This document shows positions 1 through 7,012 of a stretch of DNA of 19,863 nt, piece by piece. Made by a program: the position numbers and the translations under genes. The notes under the pieces were generated by a model. That model saw only the letters and a program-made list of their open reading frames with translations. It did not search any database and was not told where the DNA came from. Each line of letters starts with the position of its first letter. Position 1 is the first letter of the stretch. This DNA comes from Chloroflexota bacterium (GTDB taxonomy: Bacteria > Chloroflexota > Limnocylindria > Limnocylindrales > CSP1-4): the NCBI GenBank assembly GCA_021812735.1, contig JAKAMV010000074.1, positions 1 to 19,863 on the forward strand. The letters run 5' to 3'.

Positions 1-2058
1 GAGCAGATCGTCCCGGTAGCGGAGCCGGTACGGGAGCGCGGGTGCCCTGCGGTCGCCGGCGGCGAGCTCGAGGTCGATGGCGGCCTGCGCCTCGTACTCG
101 GCCACGTCGCGAATGCCCAGCAGCGCGGCGGCGGCGTCGAACAGCCGGCCGGCCGACGAGGCCACGGGTGCGTTGAGATGGCGCGCGATCTGGGCGCGGA
201 CCAGTGTCGTCTCGCGCGGGTCGAGGCGGGCCAGGAACGCCGCCGCAGTCTCCTCCGCGTCCACCAGCCCAGGAACGGCGTCGTCGTCGAACGCCTCGCC
301 GCCGAACAGGTAGCCGAGCGCCATCCGGTACGGCCGCCTGACGGCCAGCGCCCCGCCGGGGAGCGGCGCCCGCGCGAAACGGGCGAGGCGCCGGTAGCCG
401 CGCAGGTCCGCCAGCAGCACCTCCCCGCCCCACAGCGTGCCGTCGTCGCCCATGCCCAGACCGTCGTACGCGACGCCCAGGAAGCGCCCCTCGATGCCGT
501 GCTCCGCGGCGCACGAGGCCACGTGCGCGTGGTGGTGCTGGACTGCGATCCGCTTGTCCGCGGGGAACCGGCCCAGCGCGTATTTCGTGGACAGGTATTC
601 AGGGTGAAGGTCGTGGGCGACCACCTCCGGCTCCAGCGCGAGGAGCCGGGACAGGTGGGCGAGGCCGTCGGTGAATGCCCGGTGCGTGGCCAGGTCCTCG
701 AGGTCGCCGTTGTGCGGTGCCACGTGGGCTCGGACGCCGCGGGCGAGCGTGAAGGTGTGCTTGAGCTCGGCGCCCACGGCGAGCAGCGGGACGGGCGTCG
801 CGATCGGCAGCGGCATAGGCCCCGGGGCGTAGCCGCGAGCGCGGCGGACCACCGACTCGCGGCCTGCCACCACCCGCGTGACCGAGTCGTCGTAGCGCGC
901 CCGGATCTGGCGGTCGTGGGCGAGGAACGCGTCCGCGAGGCCGGCGAGGCGCACCAGGGCGTCCTCGTCGTCGGTGGCGAGCGGCTCGTCGGTGAGGTTG
1001 CCCGAGGTCAGGACCAGCGGCCGGCCGAGGTGGGCGAGCAGCAGGTGGTGGAGCGGCGTGTACGGGAGGAAGACGCCGAGGCGGCGGTTGCCCGTGGCCA
1101 CGGACCGGGCGAGCGCCTGCCGGGCAGCTGGCCGAGCCTCCAGCAGCACGATCGGCCTTGCCGGTCCGGTGAGCAGGCGCCGCTCCAGGGAGCCGACGCG
1201 GCAGAGCGCCTCGGCTGCGGGCAGATCTCGGACCATCACGGCGAATGGCTTGGCCCAGCGGCGCTTGCGGTCGCGGAGCCGCCGGACCGCCGTCTCGTCG
1301 GTGGCGTCGCAGGCGAGGTGGTAGCCGCCCAGACCCTTGACCGAGACGATCTGCCCGTTGCGCAGGGCGCCGATCGCGGCGACCAGCGCCGCCTCGCCCG
1401 TCGCCGATGGCGCCGGCGCGCCCGTGGCCCGCCACGAGAGCCGCGGCCCGCAGACCGGGCACGCCACCGGCTCGGCGTGGAAGCGGCGGTTCGCCGGGTC
1501 CCGGTACTCGCGCTCGCATGCCTCGCACAGCGGGAACTCGCGCATCGTGGTCTGGGCTCGGTCGTACGGCAGCTCGACGATGATCGTGGCCCGCGGGCCG
1601 CAGTTCGTGCAGTTGGTGAACGGGTAGTGGTAGCGGCGGTCCGTCGGGTCGAAGAGCTCGGACAGGCAGTCGTCGCAGGTGGCGATGTCGGGCGGGAAGA
1701 GCCGGTCCTGCGCGGCCGCCACGACGCTCTCGTCGATCTCGAACCCGGCGGGCAGCCGGGAAGCGAGCACCGGGTCCAGCGGCAGGGCGGTCACCCGCTC
1801 CACGCGGGCGCGAGGCGGGGCGTCCGTGCGCAGCCGGCGGGCCAGGGTGTCCAGCGCCTCGCGGGGCCCGGCGGCCTCCACCTCCACCCGCCCGGCGGCG
1901 TTTCGCACGCGCCCGGCAAGCCCGAGCTCGGTGGCGAGGCGCCAGACGAACGGCCGAAAGCCGACGCCCTGGACCACGCCCTCGACAATCAGCGCGCGGG
2001 CGGTACGGCGAGGATCGGCGGCCGGGACGCGCGCGTCCGGGTGGACGGTTGCAGCCAT
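1..2058 (-). CDS. hypF: Carbamoyltransferase HypF, C-terminus cut by window edge
   Basis: HypF uses carbamoyl phosphate and ATP to make the thiocarbamate on HypE that becomes the CN ligands of the NiFe-hydrogenase active site; it acts in the cytoplasm. The visible 686 codons show the full domain order. An acylphosphatase domain comes first (residues about 20-110, motif VVQGVGFRPFV with the catalytic Arg35). Two CX2C-X18-CX2C zinc fingers follow (Cys128/131/150/153 and Cys178/181/200/203), then a YrdC-like domain (from about 220), then a Kae1-like domain with the metal-binding HHHAH motif near codon 500. Family members are about 750-780 residues, so roughly 70-90 C-terminal residues lie beyond base 1. 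The start is the ATG just before the acylphosphatase domain; no good ribosome site precedes it. No hydrogenase or other hyp gene is visible, but these could follow beyond the left edge. Confidence 0.95.
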   Translation of the reverse strand, partial: MAATVHPDARVPAADPRRTARALIVEGVVQGVGFRPFVWRLATELGLAGRVRNAAGRVEVEAAGPREALDTLARRLRTDAPPRARVERVTALPLDPVLASRLPAGFEIDESVVAAAQDRLFPPDIATCDDCLSELFDPTDRRYHYPFTNCTNCGPRATIIVELPYDRAQTTMREFPLCEACEREYRDPANRRFHAEPVACPVCGPRLSWRATGAPAPSATGEAALVAAIGALRNGQIVSVKGLGGYHLACDATDETAVRRLRDRKRRWAKPFAVMVRDLPAAEALCRVGSLERRLLTGPARPIVLLEARPAARQALARSVATGNRRLGVFLPYTPLHHLLLAHLGRPLVLTSGNLTDEPLATDDEDALVRLAGLADAFLAHDRQIRARYDDSVTRVVAGRESVVRRARGYAPGPMPLPIATPVPLLAVGAELKHTFTLARGVRAHVAPHNGDLEDLATHRAFTDGLAHLSRLLALEPEVVAHDLHPEYLSTKYALGRFPADKRIAVQHHHAHVASCAAEHGIEGRFLGVAYDGLGMGDDGTLWGGEVLLADLRGYRRLARFARAPLPGGALAVRRPYRMALGYLFGGEAFDDDAVPGLVDAEETAAAFLARLDPRETTLVRAQIARHLNAPVASSAGRLFDAAAALLGIRDVAEYEAQAAIDLELAAGDRRAPALPYRLRYRDDLL

Positions 2059-2133
2059 GCGGGTAGCGTCGGCCAGAGACGCCCGACCCAGACGTGCCGA
2101 ACGGCCCGAAACCGGCGGTGGGAGCGCGCCGCT

Positions 2134-2149
2134 GGCGGGGGTTCCCGCC
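2134..2149 (-). other. GC hairpin between an unknown gene and hypF
   Basis: GGCGGG and CCCGCC form a 6-bp stem with a 4-nt loop, 9 nt after the stop of the upstream minus-strand gene and about 75 nt before the hypF start. It lacks a T-tract, so it could be a weak terminator or an mRNA 3'-end/processing hairpin. Confidence 0.4.
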
Positions 2150-2158
2150 CGGCCGCGC

Positions 2159-2671
2159 TCAGATCGGGGCGTCGGCAGGGCGTGGCTCGGGCTCGAAGTT
2201 GGGCGCCACCACGAGCGCGGCCACGCGGCTGATCCGGTCGCGGTTCACGAGCACGACCTCGCGCCGGGTGGGCTCGTCGTCACGGCCCGCGCAGCGGAAC
2301 TCGGCGTCGGTCACCGGCACGAACCGGGCCCAGCGGGACAGCGCGGCCAGGGGAGCGGCACTCGGCGCCCGGTGGACGCAACCCGTCACGTCGAACGGGC
2401 CGACCTCCAGCCGCACGCGCTCCGGGATCGTGCGCAGCCGGCGGGTCGGGTCACCTCGGTGGCCTGACACCTCGATGATGTGGAGCTCGTGCCGCTCCAC
2501 CTCGAGCTCGTCCAGCGCGACGCGGCGGCCGTCCTCCAGGGAATCGACCTTCGCCCCGTAGAAGGTCAGGACCTCGACCTGGTTGACCTGGTCGCTGAGG
2601 CGCCCGTCCCCCAGGGCGACGTCACCCCTGACGACGCAGTCCCCGGCCCACGCGACGAGTGGCTCACGCAC
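2159..2671 (-). CDS. Unknown protein, 170 residues, upstream of hypF
   Basis: I do not recognise a family. The protein is soluble, with no signal peptide or membrane segment and no cysteine cluster; it is rich in charged residues and beta-type hydrophobic patterns (VEVLTFYGAKV, HELHIIEVSGH, REVVLVNRD). The GTG start is supported by a strong GGGGGAG ribosome site 4 nt upstream. It reads in the same direction as hypF, whose start lies 100 bp downstream, so the two may be co-transcribed, but a hairpin lies between them. Codon use looks like its neighbours (GC-rich third positions), which supports it as a real gene. A link to hydrogenase maturation would be only positional inference. Confidence 0.65.
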   Translation of the reverse strand: MREPLVAWAGDCVVRGDVALGDGRLSDQVNQVEVLTFYGAKVDSLEDGRRVALDELEVERHELHIIEVSGHRGDPTRRLRTIPERVRLEVGPFDVTGCVHRAPSAAPLAALSRWARFVPVTDAEFRCAGRDDEPTRREVVLVNRDRISRVAALVVAPNFEPEPRPADAPI

Positions 2672-2683
2672 GGCGCTCCCCCG

Positions 2684-2729
2684 AGACTATCCGGTGCGGC
2701 GGTTCATCTGCCCGCGTCGGTGCAGCATA
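2684..2729 (-). promoter_or_regulatory. Candidate -10 elements for the 170-residue gene and hypF
   Basis: Read on the minus strand, TATGCT (2729-2724) and TAGTCT (2689-2684) are AT-rich hexamers matching TAnnnT. They lie 13-60 bp upstream of the GTG start, just after the hairpin that follows the preceding gene. No clear -35 is visible. The second would give a very short leader containing the ribosome site. Confidence 0.3.
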
Positions 2730-2743
2730 GCCGGGTCAGGCCA

Positions 2744-2761
2744 GGGCGGCATGTGCCGCCC
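2744..2761 (-). terminator. Perfect GC hairpin after the membrane protein gene
   Basis: GGGCGGCA and TGCCGCCC are perfect complements around a 2-nt centre (in practice a 6-7 bp stem with a 4-6 nt loop). It lies about 45 bp after the minus-strand stop at 2806 and before the promoter-like elements of the next gene. There is no T-tract, so a canonical intrinsic terminator is not shown. Confidence 0.45.
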
Positions 2762-2805
2762 GACCGGTTCTTGCCACAGCGCGCGGACCGGGGCCGGCAC
2801 GGACG

Positions 2806-3972
2806 TCAGGGCATCGCCGCGGCGGCCTCCTGGGCAAGCGCCGGGTCGGCGGTCGTGATCACGATCACGGCCGTGCCGCTGGTGCGGAAGTAGTTGAGCG
2901 CGCCCTCATCGCCCAGGTCGTACTTCGCCCAGGTCTTGCCGGCCAGCGTGACATCCGCGTGCGTCACGCCCGGCCCCGAGAGCTGGAACCAGTCGAGAAG
3001 CATCGTCTGCGTCTCCGCGGCGCTCAGACCGTTGACGGACAGCGCGACCACGCTGACCTGCAGGGTCTGCGTCTGGTCGAGCGCCTCTGCGTAGCGCAGG
3101 TCGTTCGGGACCTTGCCCTTCGCCTTGAGGGCTGCGATCGCCGCCCGGCCGCCCGCGTCGGAGGTCAGCACGGTGCCGCCGAGGGCGCTGTCCACCGTGA
3201 GGGTGACGCTGCCGATCTGGGTGGGCAGCAGCTTCTCCAGCTCCGGGGCGTCGTGCGTGAGCCCGGTCGGGCTCCCGGAGGCGACCGGGGCCGAGGACGC
3301 CGCCGCGCCGGAGCTCGAGGGGGCCGGGGTGGCAATGGCCCCGCCGTCACCGCCCAGCGCCTTGTCGAAGCCCGACGCCACGGTCTCGATATCGGTGGGC
3401 GTGGCGCCGTTGGCGGCCGCGAGGTCCACCACGATGGCGCCGCGGCGGAACTCCAGGAAGATCGCGCCGGACGTGTCGGTCGCCTCGAACCCGCCGTCGG
3501 AGAGGTCGCTCTTCGTGCTCACGACCTGGCCGATGGACCGGGCCGCCGCCTCCGCGCGCGCCACGGCGTCGGCCGCGCCGTCCGGCAGGCACGTGACGGT
3601 GGCAAGCACGTTCGGGCTGCCCGAGCCGGTGGCCGAGGCCGGGCCGACGTACTGCGTCGTGCGGCGGTTGGCGTCGAACGTCGTGCCCGCCATGGTCCAC
3701 CCGGTGGGCATGTCGTTCGCCGCGGGCTGGGCGCTCCAGACGTCCGTCTGGCATGAGGCGCCGGGCGGGGCTAGCACGCGCCAAGCCGTCAGCCCCAGCG
3801 CGATGCCCGAGGCCACGATGGCGACGATCGCCAGGCGTGTGGCGCGGCGGGACGACGCGGCGAGGGCCGCCCGCTCCTCGGCGGGCCGCCGACGCGGTGC
3901 GGGTAGGTCCTCGGCGGGGGCCGGGCTCCAGGATCGGGAGGGTCGGTGCGGTTCGGTCATCGCGCCAAGCAT
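2806..3972 (-). CDS. Unknown single-pass membrane protein, large exported domain
   Basis: No family is recognised. The first 46 residues are proline- and arginine-rich and cytoplasmic. One transmembrane helix follows (about residues 47-66, LAIVAIVASGIALGLTAW). The remaining 320 residues should lie outside the membrane and contain two similar halves separated by an Ala/Ser/Pro/Gly-rich linker (about residues 205-235). Both halves have the Asp/Gly/Ala/Thr-rich look of a secreted beta-rich fold. Two cysteines in the first half (SCQTDVW and TCLPDG) could form a disulphide. Two ATGs are possible, at 3972 (388 residues) and 3960 (384 residues); neither has a clear ribosome site. It points the same way as its unknown neighbours. 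Confidence 0.7.
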   Translation of the reverse strand: MLGAMTEPHRPSRSWSPAPAEDLPAPRRRPAEERAALAASSRRATRLAIVAIVASGIALGLTAWRVLAPPGASCQTDVWSAQPAANDMPTGWTMAGTTFDANRRTTQYVGPASATGSGSPNVLATVTCLPDGAADAVARAEAAARSIGQVVSTKSDLSDGGFEATDTSGAIFLEFRRGAIVVDLAAANGATPTDIETVASGFDKALGGDGGAIATPAPSSSGAAASSAPVASGSPTGLTHDAPELEKLLPTQIGSVTLTVDSALGGTVLTSDAGGRAAIAALKAKGKVPNDLRYAEALDQTQTLQVSVVALSVNGLSAAETQTMLLDWFQLSGPGVTHADVTLAGKTWAKYDLGDEGALNYFRTSGTAVIVITTADPALAQEAAAAMP

Positions 3973-3977
3973 GCCCC

Positions 3978-3996
3978 GCGCAGGCGAAACCTGCGC
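3978..3996 (-). other. GCGCAGG/CCTGCGC hairpin, terminator or leader structure
   Basis: A perfect 7-bp stem with a 5-nt loop (CGAAA on the plus strand). It lies 17 nt after the stop of the 96-residue gene and 5 nt upstream of the ATG at 3972. It may end the upstream gene's transcript or fold in the leader of the membrane protein gene. No T-tract follows. Confidence 0.4.
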
Positions 3997-4013
3997 CGGG
4001 CGCCGAACCGCCG

Positions 4014-4304
4014 CTAGAGCTCGTTGAGGCTGCGCCGGAACTGCGTCAGCTCGGCCACCGCCTTGCGGATGGCCTCGGGCGTCTCCTCGGTGCGGGTCCG
4101 CTTGGCAAGCAGGCCGTCCGCCATCGACTTGATCATGCGGCCCCGCTCGCGATAGCGCTTGGCGTGCACGGCTGCCATGGACTTGAGGCCGACACGCCGG
4201 ATCGTGGCGTAGTAGTCATCCTCGAACTCGTCCCACGCCTGGTCCAGGGCGCGCCGGTACCGGTCGTGTTGCGCCGGCGCCCAGACCTCGACTTCGGTGC
4301 CCAT
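4014..4304 (-). CDS. Unknown small basic protein, 96 residues
   Basis: I do not recognise this protein. It is helical and highly charged, with a tyrosine- and acid-rich start (EFEDDYYATIRRVGL) and an Arg/Lys-rich middle (AKRYRERGRMIKSMADGLLAKR), and no cysteines or membrane segment. The ATG at 4304 is preceded by a GAGG ribosome site 4 nt upstream. A much longer reading frame continues upstream in the same frame, but that part is antisense to the DUF1638 gene and overlaps the MetF region, so only these 97 codons are credible. It is divergent from the DUF1638 gene, with 153 bp between the starts. A nucleic-acid-binding or coiled-coil role is possible but not shown. Confidence 0.55.
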   Translation of the reverse strand: MGTEVEVWAPAQHDRYRRALDQAWDEFEDDYYATIRRVGLKSMAAVHAKRYRERGRMIKSMADGLLAKRTRTEETPEAIRKAVAELTQFRRSLNEL

Positions 4305-4351
4305 GCAAGCCTCGCCCCCGGCCGCCGGCAGCCGATGCCGACAGCAGTGGA

Positions 4352-4364
4352 CGCATGGTATGCG
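4352..4364. promoter_or_regulatory. CGCAT-GGT-ATGCG dyad in a divergent intergenic region
   Basis: A 13-bp dyad (5-bp arms, 3-bp centre) lies in the 153-bp gap between the 96-residue gene and the DUF1638 gene. On the minus strand it overlaps TACCAT (4360-4355), a possible -10 hexamer about 50 bp before the ATG at 4304. It is a candidate operator, with short arms. Confidence 0.3.
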
Positions 4365-4441
4365 GCGGCCCGCCACCTGACCAGCCTCCGCGCGAGGTAG
4401 GGGAAAACGCCCGGTCTCGCCGGGTCGGCGGGGGCCGCTGC

Positions 4442-4447
4442 TACGAT
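4442..4447 (+). promoter_or_regulatory. Candidate -10 (TACGAT) close to the DUF1638 start
   Basis: TACGAT matches TAnnnT and ends 10 nt before the GTG at 4458. No ribosome site precedes that GTG or the in-frame ATG at 4473. The spacing suggests a leaderless or nearly leaderless transcript. Confidence 0.4.
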
Positions 4448-4457
4448 CGGCACCCAT

Positions 4458-5216
4458 GTGGACCGACGCCCGATGAAGCTGCTCCTGATCTCGTGCGACG
4501 TCGTGGCCCGACCCGTGTACCTCAGCGCCGCCCGCTCGCCGCACGTCGTGGATATCCGCCTGTTCGCCCGCGGCCTGCACAACGAGCCGGTCAAGCTGCG
4601 GGACATCCTCCAGCGCGAGATCGACGCGGCGGAGCCGGGCTACGACGCCATCGTCCTCGGCTACGGCCTGTGCGGCGGCGCGACCGCGGGGATCGCGGCC
4701 CGCGACACGCCGGTGGTCCTGCCCCGCGCCCACGACTGCATCACGCTGTTCCTGGGCGATCGGGAGCGATACGCCTCGGAGTTCGGCGCCTCGACCACGT
4801 ACTGGTACGTGAACGACCAGGTGGAGCGGAACCAGGGGTACAACGCCAAGTCCATCGGGCTCGGGGTGTCCGGCGATGCCGACGACGACATGGACGCGAT
4901 CCGCGCCGAGTACGTCGAGAAGTACGGCGAGGACAACGCCGAGTACCTGATGGAGGTCATGGGGGCCTGGAAGTCGCACTACCAGCGGGCGGCGTTCGTT
5001 CAGATGGGCGTCGCCGACGAGACCGCCTCGGCGTCGTACGCACGCGAGCAGGCGGAGCGGCGCGGCTGGGCGTTCGACCAGATGGAGGGCTCGATGGTCC
5101 TGCTGCGCAAGCTGGTCTACGGCGAGTGGGACGATGACATGCTCGTGCTCCAGCCGGGCGAGCGCCTGGCGATGAGCTGGGACGAGGGCGTCGTCAAGGC
5201 GATCCCGGCAGCCTGA
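4458..5216 (+). CDS. DUF1638 family protein
   Basis: The sequence fits DUF1638 (PF07796), a family of unknown biochemical role that is often found near MttB-type and corrinoid methyltransferase genes. Typical marks are an N-terminal beta strand with a cysteine (LLLISCDV, Cys13), the YGLCGG loop (Cys72) and the AHDCITLFLG segment (His92, Cys94). The three cysteines and one histidine could form a metal site, which is inference. The length (252, or 247 from the ATG at 4473) is normal for the family. The GTG at 4458 is preferred because of the nearby -10-like hexamer; the ATG at 4473 is the alternative start. It converges on the MetF-MetV gene with a 40-bp gap and probably belongs to the same one-carbon module. 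The C-terminal half is acidic and well conserved in appearance, with no membrane segment. Confidence 0.8.
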   Translation: MDRRPMKLLLISCDVVARPVYLSAARSPHVVDIRLFARGLHNEPVKLRDILQREIDAAEPGYDAIVLGYGLCGGATAGIAARDTPVVLPRAHDCITLFLGDRERYASEFGASTTYWYVNDQVERNQGYNAKSIGLGVSGDADDDMDAIRAEYVEKYGEDNAEYLMEVMGAWKSHYQRAAFVQMGVADETASASYAREQAERRGWAFDQMEGSMVLLRKLVYGEWDDDMLVLQPGERLAMSWDEGVVKAIPAA

Positions 5217-5221
5217 CGTCG

Positions 5222-5235
5222 CCCGCCGCGGCGGG
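5222..5235. terminator. GC palindrome between convergent genes
   Basis: CCCGCCGCGGCGGG is a perfect 14-bp palindrome starting 6 nt after the DUF1638 stop, in the 40-bp gap before the MetF-MetV stop. It could act as a bidirectional 3'-end hairpin. It lacks a T-tract. Confidence 0.35.
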
Positions 5236-5256
5236 TCGCGGTCGCCCGCCTCGCGG

Positions 5257-7002
5257 TCACCGGGTCGCGTCCGCCTTGGGGGCCGGCCCCTCGGCGTCGG
5301 GCTTGGGGCCCGCCGGCGCCGCATCCGGTTTCGGGGCCGCCACCGCGGGCTTCGGCGCCGGGGCCGGCACGGCCTCGGGGGGCTTGGCCCGGCCCAGCCG
5401 CTTGGCGATGTGGTCCCGGTCGAGGAACGCGTTGCCCCACGCCGAGGTTCGCCGCAGCGTGTTGTCCTGGAACACGGGCGCCCGGTCGAGCATCGTGAGC
5501 TCCTCGCCGTACGGCTTGAGGCGCTTGTAGGCATCCGCCCAGATGCAGGTGTGGCCCGGGACCTCGCACAGGCCGTCGTGCGCGCCCCCGCACGGACCGT
5601 TGCGCTGGTTCTTCTGGCAGTGGCTCTCGGGACACAGGTAGGCGATGTCGGGCAGCGAGCAGTCGCCGCAGTCGCGGCAGTCGTACATGGGCAGCTTGAC
5701 GGCCTGCTCGAACACGTGGACCGGCTTGTCGAGCTTGTGCCGCTCGATCTGATCGAAGACCTTGCCCCACGCGTTGAACCCGGGCACGCCCGGCTCGAAC
5801 GCGCGCTGGTGCACGATCCGGCTGAAGCGGTAGAGCGGGTCCACCTTGGACCGGGCCGCCTTGCGAGCGGCCGGCGTGAGCGAGCGGGTGTAGGCCTTGG
5901 CGGGCGCACCCGTGGGCAGGCCGTCCCCATCGCGCTCGAACAGCTGGAACGCGGCCGGCAGCGCCCACGAGACGTCCGGCAGGAGCGCCTTCCAGTCTGC
6001 GGCCGGGTGGGCGTCGATCAGCTCGAGGATCCTGGCGATCTCGCCCGCGTTGCGGTGACCGGAGAAGTAGACGCCCTTGAAGCCGAGCCCGCGGGCGACG
6101 ATCGCCTGCTTCGCCGCGAACTCGAGGAAGAACGCACGACCCTTGTCGGCGGCCTTGGCCTGCTGCTCGGCCACCGCGAGCAGGTCGTCGGTGACCACGC
6201 AGCCGGGGACCTTGCCCGCGTTGAAGGCGCGGGCGACCGGCGCCGAGAGGATGTACGCGTTGGCGACGGCCGGGATGCCCAGGCTGTCGCGCCGGATGAC
6301 CGCGAGCAGCTCAGCCAGCTTGCGAGCGTCGTAGCCCACCTGCGCGATGGCGTAGTCAGCCCCGCTGCGCACCTTGAGCGCGAGCTTGAGGTACTGCGGG
6401 ACGAGGTCGCGCTCGACGCGCTTGTACGGGTCGATGGCGCAGCCCAGCAGGAAGCGGTGCGCGTTGGGGTCCGCCTCGGGGTCGGCCGCGGCGGCCTTGG
6501 CGGCCGCCTCCTCGCCCAGGCCGCGGTACATGTGGAGGAGCGCCGCGGAGTCGATGTCGAAGACCGGCCGCGACAGGCCCTCGTAGCCGGACTCCGGGTA
6601 GTCGCCGGTCAGCGCGAGCACCGAGGTGAGCCCGCGGCTGAGCAGCTCCCAGCCCAGGCTCTGGAGCGCGTTGCGGGACCGGTCGCGGCAGGCGACGTGG
6701 ACGATCGCGTCGTGGCCGAGCTTGGCGACCTCGGCCCCGAGCGCGGACGGCGAGAGCTTGGCGTGGCCGCCCGCGTTGTCGGTGATGGACATCGCGGTGA
6801 TCCGCGGGTTGCCGGCCAGCTCCCGGGCGGCCTTGAGCTGCGAGGCGCCCTTGGCGTCCACGAGCTCGCCCGCCCAGGGCACCAGCTCCACCACGGTGGC
6901 GAACGTGTCTGGGCCGGACAGCGCCGTCCTCAGGGCGCCGGGGCCGGCGGAAGGGGCTGCCGGTGCGGACGCGGCGTCGGCGGGGTTGGGCGCGGAGCTC
7001 AT
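5257..7002 (-). CDS. MetF-MetV fusion, methylenetetrahydrofolate reductase
   Basis: This enzyme should interconvert 5-methyl-THF and 5,10-methylene-THF. The N-terminal part (about residues 30-330) is a MetF-type FAD TIM barrel: VVELVPWAG holds the conserved Glu39 and ALTGDYP the conserved Asp134. The C-terminal part (about 400-500) is the MTHFR_C/MetV domain, with eight cysteines (442, 445, 448, 457, 462, 471, 479, 486) in the CxxCGxCxLP and NGPCGG patterns. MetF and MetV are separate subunits in acetogens such as Moorella and are one chain here. The last 40 residues are a Pro/Ala/Lys-rich tail of low complexity. The ATG at 7002 has a GAGG site 8 nt upstream. It starts 10 bp after the corrinoid activator stop, so they form one operon. 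In this context it probably runs in the oxidative direction, from corrinoid-derived methyl-THF, or else supplies methyl groups. Confidence 0.9.
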   Translation of the reverse strand: MSSAPNPADAASAPAAPSAGPGALRTALSGPDTFATVVELVPWAGELVDAKGASQLKAARELAGNPRITAMSITDNAGGHAKLSPSALGAEVAKLGHDAIVHVACRDRSRNALQSLGWELLSRGLTSVLALTGDYPESGYEGLSRPVFDIDSAALLHMYRGLGEEAAAKAAAADPEADPNAHRFLLGCAIDPYKRVERDLVPQYLKLALKVRSGADYAIAQVGYDARKLAELLAVIRRDSLGIPAVANAYILSAPVARAFNAGKVPGCVVTDDLLAVAEQQAKAADKGRAFFLEFAAKQAIVARGLGFKGVYFSGHRNAGEIARILELIDAHPAADWKALLPDVSWALPAAFQLFERDGDGLPTGAPAKAYTRSLTPAARKAARSKVDPLYRFSRIVHQRAFEPGVPGFNAWGKVFDQIERHKLDKPVHVFEQAVKLPMYDCRDCGDCSLPDIAYLCPESHCQKNQRNGPCGGAHDGLCEVPGHTCIWADAYKRLKPYGEELTMLDRAPVFQDNTLRRTSAWGNAFLDRDHIAKRLGRAKPPEAVPAPAPKPAVAAPKPDAAPAGPKPDAEGPAPKADATR

Positions 7003-7012
7003 GGCAACAACC

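Noticed and set aside
178..2232. A 684-codon plus-strand open frame opposite hypF
   Set aside because: The minus strand reads as HypF with every domain intact. The plus-strand translation has no motif and is very rich in Arg, Val and Gly.
4305..5930. The long upstream extension of the 96-residue minus-strand gene
   Set aside because: It runs antisense to the DUF1638 gene and in another frame of the MetF-MetV gene. Only the last 97 codons are free of overlap and have a ribosome site.
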